This document shows positions 47,348 to 57,300 of a stretch of DNA of 64,000 bases, one piece after another (within the stretch, counting starts at the first letter, position 1; each line of letters starts with the position of its first letter). Below the pieces are notes generated by a model. It was not told the origin of the DNA, did not search any database, and worked only from the letters and a program-made list of their open reading frames with translations. This DNA comes from Nymphalis io (Eukaryota > Arthropoda > Insecta > Lepidoptera > Nymphalidae): NCBI RefSeq assembly GCF_905147045.1, contig NC_065893.1, forward strand, positions 1,302,001 to 1,366,000, in the 5' to 3' direction. Made by a program: the position numbers and the translations under genes.

Positions 47348-47488
47348 TTAGACTGAATTTTAAATGACACATGCAGATTTCCTCACAATCTTCACAACAG
47401 AGTACGAAATGAATTATAAACATAAATAAATTCAATCGTGTTTGATTTGAACCCGCAATCTTCGGTTAAAATTGACATGTTCTTGCCG
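47348..47488 (-). mobile_element. S2 SINE fragment, right-copy duplicate
   Basis: Identical to 42050-42190. Confidence 0.65.
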
Positions 47489-47765
47489 GCAATCACATTT
47501 ATAGATAAAAAAATTATAGAGAAGTATTTTCCCGCAAATACATTTCAATTAAGCTTTTCCAAATAAAAATAGAAAATGCATATAGTTAACTTATCGAATA
47601 AAAATAAAAAATTAAATTGAAATCGCACATGAAAAAAGTAATTAAATATAAGATATATATAAAAATAATAAAAATACCAAAGTATACAAATCAATCGGTG
47701 GAATAGAGTTACTGCTGAATATGCCGTTTGTCGAATTTCAAACCTTCAAACCAATTTTATTGAAT

Positions 47766-48073
47766 CCATAGCCGATATGACTTAGTGGTTAGAACGCGTA
47801 AATCTTAACCAATGATCATGGTTTCAAGCCCGGGCAAGTACCACTTTCATTTTCATGTGCTTAATTTGTGTTTATAATTCATCTCGTGCTTGACGGTGAA
47901 GGAAAACATCGTAAGGAAACCTGCATGTGTCTAATTTCATTGAAGTTATGCCACATGTGTATTCTACCAACCCGCATTGGAGCAGCGTAGTGGAATAAGC
48001 TCCAAACCTTCCCCTCAAAAGGGAGAGGAGGCTTTAGGCCAGCAGTGGAACATTAATAGGCTGTTACTGTTGT
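47766..48073 (+). mobile_element. S2 SINE, right-copy duplicate
   Basis: Identical to 42468-42775. Confidence 0.85.
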
Positions 48074-48092
48074 ACTATAAAATTACATGATG

Positions 48093-48146
48093 AGTCAGTC
48101 TCATCATAATGAACAATAAGCATTGTTCATTATGATGAGACTGACT
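48093..48146. repeat. Perfect 25-bp hairpin, right-copy duplicate
   Basis: Identical to 42795-42848. Confidence 0.95.
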
Positions 48147-48572
48147 AGTAGCACGTTGATATTACATACCTATAATGGGGTTAATACTATTATTTATAGA
48201 AATTGATATCGATAAAATATTCGGTTCACTTCATAGTAAAGTACGCATGGTGCGTCGCTAACGATTGCGCTTGTTGTCAAGTTAAGGCCGTAACTGAATA
48301 AATTTACTTAAGTACCAGATTTCATTATGGTTAAAGAAATAATTGATTTCAACACTACTATGTTATAATATATAATATAATATAATTTAATTCTATAATA
48401 CTATTTGTCGTTTGTATTATTTTTTTCAAATTATTCTACCAATTTATTTTTATGAAACATTCACATGTAGGTAATCTATAGGCTGCAAATCCGAAGACAG
48501 TAAAATAAAACATTCCTGGGAACTATCATCATTACTTACTATCATGAAATTCTCTGTAGCCTGTATGGAAGT

Positions 48573-48708
48573 AGGCAATACATATTGCTACTACTGCGTA
48601 CCTCGGAAAGCACGCCCCTTGGTTCCGCCTGAACTCAGTTTGGTCGTATTGAAGCGTCTATCAGATTATGAGAGTGCACCAATGTTTGCACAATGTATTA
48701 TCTCAAAC
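48573..48708 (+). mobile_element. S4 fragment, right-copy duplicate
   Basis: Identical to 43275-43410. Confidence 0.65.
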
Positions 48709-48721
48709 GTAGTTTCCTTTT

Positions 48722-48974
48722 ATTTATAGAATAGGTAGGCGGACGAGCAAATGGGCCACCTAATGGTAAGTGGTCACTACTGCCCATGGACATTGGCATT
48801 GAAAGAAATGTTAACCATCGTTTACATCACTAATGCGCCACCAACCTTGGGAACTAAGATGTTATGTCCCTTGTGCCTGTAATTACACTGGCTCACTCAC
48901 CTTCAAACTGGAACTGGAAATACTGGAATAGTAGCAAGTACTGACGAACTTGCACAAAGCTCGTACCACGAGTA
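48722..48974 (-). mobile_element. S1 element, right-copy duplicate
   Basis: Identical to 43424-43676, lying about 280 bp before the gene C TATA box. Confidence 0.8.
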
Positions 48975-49249
48975 AAAGTCCTAGTCTCCGTTAAAAATGA
49001 CAGCCGTAACCGAATTCGGTCACGAGTGGTCAGGAGGACTAGGCCATAATTTTTTTTTATATTCTCGTTACACATAATTCATAATTCAAATAAATTTCAT
49101 ATGAATAAAATTATCATAATAAATTAAATTATTGTAAATTTTTTATAATAACTTTAAGAAGTCGGGCGTGTTAACCAACTCATAATTAATGTCATCGATA
49201 GGCATTTCGATTAAATTGAATTATTTTCTTCACGCTTTATTGACATTTG

Positions 49250-49257
49250 TATAAATA
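49250..49257 (+). promoter_or_regulatory. TATA box of peptide gene C
   Basis: TATAAATA lies 63 bp before the ATG, within a promoter block closely resembling that of gene B. It lies inside the right copy of the tandem duplication. Confidence 0.75.
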
Positions 49258-49312
49258 CAGCAGCATGTTCCTGTAGATGCATTGTGACATATCGCTTGTT
49301 AAAAAATAAATC

Positions 49313-50205
49313 ATGAAGTACTTCGCTGTTCTGGTTTTAGCCATCATCTCCGTAACATATGTTATGGCTGGTAAGAATTAATTTAATTATCTTGTCTTAA
49401 ATATTTTTTATATGACTAAGCTTAAGCGTCCGTTTTCTAATCTTTAAAGGCACTTGAACAACATTCATTATTGGAAATAGTGAGTGACAGAGTTTAATTT
49501 TTTTTCTGTATTCTTTTTAAAAAAGGCCTTTTTGCAATATAACTTTTATAATATTTTTAACGATTTTTTAACGTAATTGACGCGCACGAACTATGTCTCA
49601 TCCCCTCTGTCATCTAATAAATCAGTATGAGACATGGTGATAGACCTGTGACATTTTCCTCTGCAAACACAGGAAACAGGGGATGACAGGTATGTATGGG
49701 GCATGTTTATCAGTATCATACAACTCGTATATCTAACTTAGGATATTATGGAAAACCACCGTGCTGCCTCCCTTTGGGTTGGTGGTGCCACATTTGGCAG
49801 AATGGCATTCCACACATGCACATATTATTTTTCACCGCCGAGCACGAGATGAATTATAATCACAAAATTATAACTGTAAACTCAGTGGTCATTTTCCGAA
49901 TTTTATCACTATCTTTATTATCAGTATAATTATTGTTTAAATGTGTTTTTTTTTTAAATTTTGTATATTATAAAAGTGACTGTACATAGTTATGTAAATA
50001 AATATCGTCTTAATAAAAAAATTCAGTATTATAAATGTAAAAATGAATATTATTTTCAGGTACCTACGTTCCATGCATAAATAACGACGATTGTAACCGC
50101 ATGTGTAATCAAATATGCAACCCGTCTTCTGTGGAAGGAGTGTGTGCATACAACGCATGCTTCTGCATGCTTGTTAGGAATCTCCAAGGACGACATCACG
50201 GATAA
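49313..50205 (+). CDS. Cysteine-rich secreted peptide C (CSab-like, 2 exons)
   Basis: The coding exons are 49313-49370 and 50060-50205, with a 689-bp phase-1 intron (GTAAGA..TTTTCAG) splitting a Gly codon. The product is 67 residues: a 19-residue signal peptide ending VMA and a mature part of about 48 residues. The seven cysteines are spaced exactly as in B (C-x5-C-x3-C-x3-C-x8-C-x4-C-x-C), with the conserved DDCNRMC block. Unlike A and B it has no Pro-rich tail; it ends GRHHG, and the final Gly could serve as an amidation donor. The intron contains a truncated S2 SINE. The start codon lies one base downstream of the right boundary of a 5.3-kb tandem duplication, so its promoter and leader exist twice but its coding region only once. 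Function is not known. Confidence 0.86.
49770..49905 (-). mobile_element. Truncated S2 SINE in the gene C intron
   Basis: Reverse S2 body blocks (GGGTTGGTGG, TGGCAGAATGGCATTCC, CACCGCCGAGCACGAGATGA, CTCAGTGGT) with internal deletions. It lies wholly within the intron of peptide gene C. Confidence 0.75.
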
Positions 50206-50251
50206 AATTTAAAAGCATTATGATGATAAAATGCATTTTGTGAGATGTCAC

Positions 50252-50257
50252 AATAAA
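50252..50257 (+). terminator. Polyadenylation signal of peptide gene C
   Basis: AATAAA lies 47 bp after the TAA stop. Confidence 0.75.
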
Positions 50258-50303
50258 TGTAAATGATGAAAATATTCGTTTCATTTCAATATATGAAAAC
50301 TGT

Positions 50304-50357
50304 TTTAAGTTATATGTATATATGTTTATATTTAAGTTATATGTATATATGTTTATA
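50304..50357 (+). repeat. Perfect 27-bp tandem duplication downstream of gene C
   Basis: Two identical adjacent 27-bp units (50304-50330 and 50331-50357), each starting TTTAAGTTATATG, about 50 bp beyond the polyadenylation signal. Confidence 0.9.
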
Positions 50358-50449
50358 TGTGTTTCCAAAAATTATATATTTATACTTTAGTATATTAAAA
50401 TTAATAATAGCTGCACAAATCATGACTTCGGAACGGTGGCATGATTAAG

Positions 50450-50716
50450 AATAATGATATTAATATTATGCTAGGATATTATTCACATCCACCATCTGAT
50501 CCCAAACTAAGCAGAACTTGTACTATGGAAACCAGACAACTGATATACTACATAAAGTACTTTTCTTTTGTACATACATAGTTATAAAGATAATAACGCC
50601 CAGACTCAGGACAAACAGACATGTTCATGCACACAAATGTCTGTCCTGGGTGGGAATCGAACTCACAACCTTCGGAGTGAAAGGCAAGTATCTACCAACC
50701 ACGCCAACTGGCCCGT
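50450..50716 (-). mobile_element. S3 SINE
   Basis: Nearly full length in reverse, from GATATTATTCACATCCACC to the head complement (GTGGGAATCGAACTCAC, GGCAAGTATCTACCAACC, ACGCCAACTGGCCC). Confidence 0.85.
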
Positions 50717-51224
50717 CAAAATGCCCGAATGCTATTGTTACTTTGTTGAATTGCAATTCCGATTATCACTGATAGCAATAACAAGACGGTATGGTACTTT
50801 TGGAAATGTTTGTTCACTATTTCTTCAAGTTCCAAATATATTAAATGCTAGCACCATAATAATATAATGTGAATTGAGAAATGAATATCTACGCTCCTTG
50901 TTGACTGCTATTATTAGTATTTTCTAACTAGACTTTAGTAATAATTTGTATATATGAGAGCTATAAAACCAAAACCGGTTTCAACCGGCTTTCCATATAG
51001 CGGATAATTCTAATTATATCGAATATCACAATTATGCAAGCTTGGAAAGATGTAAGTACATTATACATATATTATTTGATGTTATTTCGCATAGATTCTA
51101 AAACGCTAAATAAAATCAAATAAACAAACTTGGTTCAAATGCTTATTGGTCGGAGGCAATCGATGACGCAATAAGCAACCAATGAGAGTTCAGAATAAAG
51201 TCAAATTAGTTAACCTGAACAAAA

Positions 51225-51525
51225 CAGAGATGGCCAAGTGGTAAGAACGCGTGAATCTTACCCGATGATCGTGGGTTCAAGCCCGGGCAAGCACCAGTGA
51301 ATTTTCATGTGCTTAATTTGTGTTTATAATTTATCTCGTGCCTGACGGTGAAGGAAAACATCGTGAGGAAACCTGCATGTGGCTTATTTCATTGAAATTC
51401 TGCCACATACGTATTCTACCAACCCGCATTGGAGCAGCGTGGTGGAATAAGCTCCAAACCTTCTCCTCAAAAGGGAGAGGAGGCCTTAGCCCAGCAGTGT
51501 GATATTAACAGGCTGTTACTGTTAC
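51225..51525 (+). mobile_element. Full-length S2 (Metulj-like) SINE (best copy)
   Basis: Intact head AGATGGCCAAGTGGTAAGAACG, B-box GGGTTCAAGCCCGGG, full body and the CAGGCTGTTACTGTTAC 3' end. Few differences from the other copies, so recently active. Confidence 0.92.
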
Positions 51526-52027
51526 TAGTTAACGTGATTTTTACCAATGTTTAAGAAATTGAAAGTAAATAAATTAAATAGCATATAAAAATGTAGAACG
51601 TGTTGATTGTTGTGAATATGTAATCTTATGTTACAATAATGCGAAGCGGCCATTACGGCTGGCGATTCAGTGAACATGATATCGTAATTACAATAAAATC
51701 ATCTTTTAAATTTGATGTAATTAAAAAATGTAAATTAATTTAATTCGGCCGAATACAGCAATGATTTCGAAATAATTATGTACCAATTATAAAATGAGTC
51801 GAGGAAGAAAATAATTTTCAATATTTCCAACTCAAAAGCTAAATTTATTTTTGATTCTAAATCATACAGATTCATTATCATAATATTATAAAGTATATAA
51901 GCTGAGGCATATTATTATTGTTACTTGTGTAGTACCAGTGCCGTCTTGTATTCCTATTTAATGATCATTCTCATCGGAGACCCTTTGTGCGATAAATATT
52001 ATAGAATGCAAGTGTGTATATGTGTAT

Positions 52028-52250
52028 ATAATAATAATAATAATATCCTGGGACATTTGTCACACACGGCCATCTGATCCTAAATTAAGCTTATACAGAG
52101 CTTGTACTATGGAAACCAGACAACTGATGTACTACATATACTACTTTTCTTTTGTAAATACATACTTATATAGATAATTACACCCAGACTCGGGACAAAC
52201 AGACATGTATGCTCACAAATGTCTGTCCTGGGTGAGAATCGAACCCATAT
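52028..52250 (-). mobile_element. S3 SINE lacking part of its head
   Basis: (AAT)n, TCCTGGGACATTTGTCACAC, CTATGGAAACCAGACAACTG, GGTGAGAATCGAACCCA. The A-box side is lost. Confidence 0.8.
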
Positions 52251-52469
52251 ATATACATACATCTCTCTCTATTCTCTCCACTTCCATAAGTTTTACTCAG
52301 TACTTCCAATTTACCGCCACCAATCTTATTTTGTTAGACAGAGTGCAGGCATAATGCAGAAATTGAGGAGAAGTGTAATAAATAATATATATAAAGAATA
52401 AGTAACGATGCTGTTACTAATGTATTTTCTAATATACTAATATATAACACTAATGTTTCATCTGGCTTT

Positions 52470-52545
52470 GATTACCTGGTATAATGGTAATCTTATAAAG
52501 CTGTAAATTCCTAGATCTTTAGTTCAAGTCCCAGGTCAAACTAAA
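52470..52545 (+). other. tRNA-like sequence, probably a SINE head
   Basis: CCTGGTATAATGGTAATC resembles an A box and TTTAGTTCAAGTCCCAGG a B box with flanking complementary CCTGG. No convincing cloverleaf, so it is not called a tRNA gene. Confidence 0.35.
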
Positions 52546-52604
52546 AATTAAATTGTTCGTTTTCAATTGTTTTTTTAAATGCCCAAAGTTTGATCAAAAT
52601 GAGA

Positions 52605-52690
52605 AACAAACATTCCTGTGCCTCGAAAAGCACGGGTTATGTCTTATCGGTTTGGTGTGTTGGAATAGAGAGTGCGTCAGTATGTGTGTA
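52605..52690 (+). mobile_element. S4 fragment
   Basis: CTGTGCCTCGAAAAGCACGG, TCTTATCGGTTTGGTGTG and GAATAGAGAGTGCG, a shortened S4 in the orientation of 35845. Confidence 0.55.
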
Positions 52691-52927
52691 TACTGTATAG
52701 AAATCAGTTCGGAGCCTAGTATTACATAGATGAAGAGTGCGTCATTAATTGGGAATTAAGCGTATATTCCACTAACACTGGTATTTTAAATAATACTTTT
52801 TCTAAATATTAAATATTCTACGTGTATCACAATATATTTAAAATGCATCTCGAAGAAACATTTTGAAGCCGGTTGTGTTATACATTAGCTCTAAATATTA
52901 CGTACATTTTGCTTTTTTTTTTTATAT

Positions 52928-53165
52928 ATATCTACCGGGAGGGCAAATGACTCTACTCCACCTGATGGTAAGTGGTAATAGAGTCCAAACGCGATGACGG
53001 CCAGTACAGTCGGGAAGAATGTTCTGCACTAGCCGCCTTCGCCTTGCCGGCCCGCAAAATGCCTCTTCACGCCTCGTTTGAAGGTTGTAAGAGGAGGGGA
53101 ACACGTAAGCTGGTAAGGAATTCCCTTTTTTGGAAGTGCGACAAAGAAAGAAGTTGTCAAATACT
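52928..53165 (-). mobile_element. LINE reverse-transcriptase C-terminal fragment
   Basis: On the minus strand it encodes GNSLPAYVFPSSYN and then LVQNILPDCTGRHRVW, the same tail as 56812-57300 with one frameshift between the blocks. Confidence 0.75.
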
Positions 53166-54530
53166 AATAATAATAGACCTTTTTCCCTCATCACTTGTAT
53201 AAAGATATATTTTACAATATAATCATTATCTTATTATTGTTACATTACATTACAAGTACTTATATAGTTGGCTGCTATTTCGTAAACAAAGTTCTATGAT
53301 GTCTTGATTTCTGTGAATGTCGCTCAAGGTCCTCTTTGTTCGTAAACTCAGTTGTTTTTGTTATTTGGCGTAACACGAGTACTTTGCTCTAATGTAACTT
53401 GAAGCATTTCTTAAATCTATTTAATGTCAATTTTTCCTCATTATTTTCATAGTTTATCAAAATATAAAATAATTTGAAACATTAGAATTAATTACTCCAT
53501 AATTAAAGAAATCTAATTATTGAATATGTATAATAAATAATCACATGAGTTTTTACAATGAATAACATATATTTTTCTTATTATCGCCATCTACACACAA
53601 GGGAGTAGACATTGCTGGTGGAGTGAGATTATGATGGAATATGAGAGCCACATGCCGTTTGCCGACACGGCATACGAGCCAGTCCCCCTACTCGCTAATA
53701 GATTGCCTGGAGATCGGAAGGAAAAAGCTGTAGATATACCATTTATTTTTATTGTTGTTGTTCTGAAATACTAAGGTAGGACCAATAAAAACTCATAGTA
53801 TTTTTAAAGTATATCAAAATTGATCATAATGTTTATATGTGTATAATATTATATGGCAGATGATTGTGTGTCTAAGAGCCATCTTTATATATGATTTACG
53901 TTATCTAAAACATGAAATTATAACAAAATATTCCTGAAATATGTATATATCCGTGCTAGTATTAATTAGATAGCAATAAAGGCATGCGAAATTTTATCAA
54001 TTCATTCAAACTTCGAATTAGTTATTTTTACTTTTTAATTATTTTAAATGAGGTCGTGAGTATAAGATTGCATAAAAATTGATATCCTGAAATAATATAC
54101 AATGCTGTAATAAAAATACTTAATTCTTCCGTTCTCCTTGATAGGTTTGAATGTGTATCTTATATTTATTACTCAATACTTACGACTTCAAATCGTTTGC
54201 TTTTTACAACATAAAATTATCTTACAACTGGGACAGTAATAGTAGAATATTATTATTAATATATATTCCTACATCCATAAAATCAGAAGCTTCAAGATCG
54301 ACCTTACTCGATCGACTCTAATATTTTTAGTCACAGTAGGAGTGCCGAGCTTTTGCCGTTGTGAAGACGCGGAAATGATCGAATTCGCTAGCGTCATAAT
54401 TTAGAATTGCTATATACCAATTTCCATAGTGGTTTAAAAAGGAAGGAGGTTCATACAAACTTTCACCCCTGTATCACTATCTTAGGTGCGTTAATATGTC
54501 AGTCAGTTATTCCTTTATATATATATATAT
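53166..54530. other. Intergenic DNA with one unclassified CG-rich patch
   Basis: No gene seen. 53588-53735 (CATGCCGTTTGCCGACACGG, CAGTCCCCCTACTCGC, GGAGATCGGAAGGAAAAAGC) is unlike its surroundings and matches none of the repeat families here. A (TA)n run lies at 54515-54533. Confidence 0.4.
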
Positions 54531-54539
54531 ATAAAGTCC

Positions 54540-54900
54540 TCCAGACTGATTTCGGCCACGGCGGCCAATCTCAAGAGAGGTTAGCCAACTACGCAGGAGA
54601 TATTATAGTGCACAAGTGTGTGCGCAAACACAGGTGCACTCTCTATTCCCTAACTCTCATAATCCGATGGGACGGCAATCCGACACGACCGGAAAGAGTT
54701 CAGGCGCAGGACCAACGGATTTACGTGCATTTCGAAGCACGGGAATGTACACACTTCCATCTTCCAGACTCCGGACTGCTACTGAGGACTTTCTGAGAGA
54801 AAAACCCAACAACTTTTTATAGGCCCTACCTGAGAATTGAACCCAGGACCTCTGGGTTTGCAGTCTTACATCAAGCTACTAGACCAACGAGGCAGTATAA
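54540..54900 (-). mobile_element. Full-length S4 SINE-like element (best copy)
   Basis: Runs from GACTGATTTCGGCCACGG to a tRNA-like head at the right: GAATTGAACCCAGGACC (B-box complement) and AGCTACTAGACCAACGAGGC (A-box complement). Read on the minus strand it is a tRNA-headed SINE of about 360 bp. An open frame of 129 codons (54407-54796) crosses it and is treated as chance. Confidence 0.8.
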
Positions 54901-55304
54901 ATAATATAGATAATGACAACGTTAGTAAAGTGTCAGGAAGAATGAGTACAATCACAGGGGATAATGTACATATTGTATCCTAAATTGCGTATTTGCGTTG
55001 AATTAATTACTGTTAAATAGTCGGACGGATATTTATATGCGTGCTGTTAATTATTAATAATGTTAATACGTATAATTTTTTAGATTATATGTTAAACTAG
55101 ATTAATGCACTAAAGTCGGACGAACCGTAAGTAGCAATCCTTTGACCTCGTGAATTTAGTAGCATTATAGCATCAAGCAATTTTTAGCGAGTTCGATTTT
55201 TGAAAAGACGACGTTTTTTTTTTATCAACAACTAATTTCGTAGTTATAAATATAGTTCCTAGAGAAATAATAGCTTAAGAATTGATTTACGAGTATAAAT
55301 TTAT

Positions 55305-55580
55305 TAAATGAATAATAATAATAACATCCTGGGACATTATTCACACACGGCCATCTGATCCCAAATTAAGCAGAGCTTGTGCTATGGAAACCAGACACCT
55401 GATATACTACATATACTACTTTTCTTTTGTAAATACATACTTATATAGATAATTACACCCAGACTCAGGACAAACAGACATGTTCATGCACACAAATGTC
55501 TATCCTGGGTGGGAATCGAACCCACAACCTTCGGCGTGAAAGGCAGGTATCTACCAAACACACCAAACGGCTCGTCTAAA
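55305..55580 (-). mobile_element. Full-length S3 SINE (best copy)
   Basis: (AAT)n at 55311-55324, then TCCTGGGACATTATTCACAC, GAAACCAGACACCTGATA, CCCAGACTCAGGACAAACAG and the head complement GTGGGAATCGAACCCACAAC. On the minus strand: tRNA-like head, body, and a 3' end in an ATT microsatellite. Confidence 0.88.
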
Positions 55581-56189
55581 TAAAGTTAATTCATTTCTAT
55601 ATGAGATTCAGTAATAGCTAATGAAAATGAAAACATTATTTGCTATTTCTCGTTTCTTTCGTTAAATACTTTTAAAAACTAAATGAATTAATGAATTGTG
55701 AAATAAATATTTAATTGCATATTTTCATTGCATAAAAGTTAAATATCTAGAGTTTTTTTTATTAAATGTGCTTGCAATATAAACGTAATATCTTCAACAG
55801 TTTTGGTTATTAAACGTACTGATGAGTCGATGCTGTAACTATTACGAGGAACAAATAAATAGTAACCGATGCTAAATTAAAAACTATACTTAAATTTATT
55901 GTTTCATATTTAAATGTCAGTTCCTTAAATGTATTTTTATTATTTATTTATAAATTTAATTGCACAAAAATACAATACAACTTGGTAGCATAAGATATTC
56001 AGTAGGTTAGTAGCGTGCATTCATCGCTATAGCGATCTCGTCCAAGCAATCTTTGTGACATAAATTTTATTAATATAATTAAAGGAATAGGATAGTGCCC
56101 ATTTTATTAAAAATTAAACAATTATTCCTTACATTTCCTTAGCCGTGGAAATTAACATTAACATTCTTTGTACCTGTAGTTACACTGGT

Positions 56190-56492
56190 TTTTTTTTAAA
56201 GAATAGGTAGGAACGGAGGCAAACCCGCGTATGGGCCACCTGATGGTAAGTGGTCACCAACGCCCATAGACATTGGCATTGGAAGAAATGTTAACCATCG
56301 CTTACATTGCCAATACGCCACCAACATTGGGAATTTAGATGTTATATCCCTTGTGCCTGTAATTATACTGGCTCACTCATCCTTTAAACCGGAACACAAC
56401 AATACCAAATACTGCTATTTTGTGGTAGAATATCTGATGAATTGGTGGTACGTAATCAGGCGAGCTTGCACAAGACCCCTTCCACCAAGTAA
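56190..56492 (-). mobile_element. Full-length S1 element
   Basis: From the T-run and AAAGAATAGGTAGGAACGG to TTGCACAAGACCCCTTCCAC, with one short insertion after the tail. Confidence 0.88.
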
Positions 56493-56717
56493 ATCATTAA
56501 ATTTATTTATAAGCAGGAAAAGACAAAACTGTTCAGAACAATATATTTCTCTGTTTCTCAACCGATTTTCTTGTTTTTAGAACCGATCTCTGTTCGTATG
56601 AAATCTATTGACGAGATTTAGTGTTATCAATAAAAAAATTGAAAAAATAACAGTTAAAAAAATTAAAACAAGAAAATTATATATTAATATATGATTAAAT
56701 CTAAAGTAAGCTAGTGA

Positions 56718-56768
56718 ATGTTACGCTGCTGGACCTCCTCTCCCTTTGAGTAGATGGTTTGGAGCCCC
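56718..56768 (-). mobile_element. S2 3' fragment
   Basis: TGCTGGACCTCCTCTCCC and GGTTTGGAGCCCC match the reverse S2 3' end only. Confidence 0.5.
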
Positions 56769-56811
56769 AAAGTGGTGGGTGATTAATGGATTATTTATTT
56801 ATTTTTTTATA

Positions 56812-57300
56812 TGCCCCGGGATGGCAAATGACTACTCCACCTGATGGTAAGTGGTAGTAGAGTCCAAACGCGACGACGGCCAGTACAGTCGGGAAGAATG
56901 TTCTGTACTAGCCGTCCCCCGCCTTGCCAGCCCGCAAGATGCCTCTTCACGCCTCGTTTGAAGGAACCCGGGTTGTAAGAGGAGGGGAACACGTGAGCTG
57001 GTAAGGAATTCCATTTTTTGGTAGTGCAACAAAGAAAGGAGTTGCCAAATTTCTTTGTGCGCGATGGAATTGATGTCACAGTTAGGCGGTGACATCGAGA
57101 ACCAGCGCGCGTGGACTTAAGAAGGAAGGGGGAAGCAGGTATTAGAGAGAATAATTTCTCAGAGCACTTGCCGTGATAGAAAGCGCTCAGTGCTGCTATC
57201 TCGCGACGCAATTGTAAAGGTTCAAGGGTGTTTGTGACCTTTACGTCGCCAATAATGCGTACTGCACGTCGCTGCAACCGGTCCAAGGCCTCAAGTAGGT
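56812..57300 (-). mobile_element. LINE reverse-transcriptase C-terminal fragment (longest)
   Basis: The minus-strand frame 57286-56807 encodes 159 residues: DRLQRRAVRIIGD, then LEPLQLRREIAALSAFYHG, SLIPASPF, KKWNSLPAHVFPSSY and FKRGVKRHLAG. This series is the C-terminal part of jockey/CR1-like LINE reverse transcriptases. The element is 5' truncated at about 57300, so it has no catalytic domain. Confidence 0.82.

Larger units (their letters stand above)
44017..49312 (+). repeat. Right copy of the 5.3-kb tandem duplication
   Basis: Matches 38719-44014 base for base apart from the one substitution noted there. It ends at the base immediately before the ATG of peptide gene C, so this copy supplies C's working promoter. 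Confidence 0.97.

Noticed and set aside
38719..49312. Long terminal repeats of a retrotransposon
   Set aside because: The two copies abut with no internal region, are too long, and are made of unrelated repeat scraps plus a host promoter, so this is a segmental tandem duplication.
54407..54796. 129-codon frame that looks like a gene
   Set aside because: Most of it reads through an S4 element and the same frame recurs, broken, in other S4 copies.
56807..57286. 159-residue protein as a functional gene
   Set aside because: The motifs are those of a LINE reverse-transcriptase C-terminus; the element is 5' truncated and lacks the catalytic part.
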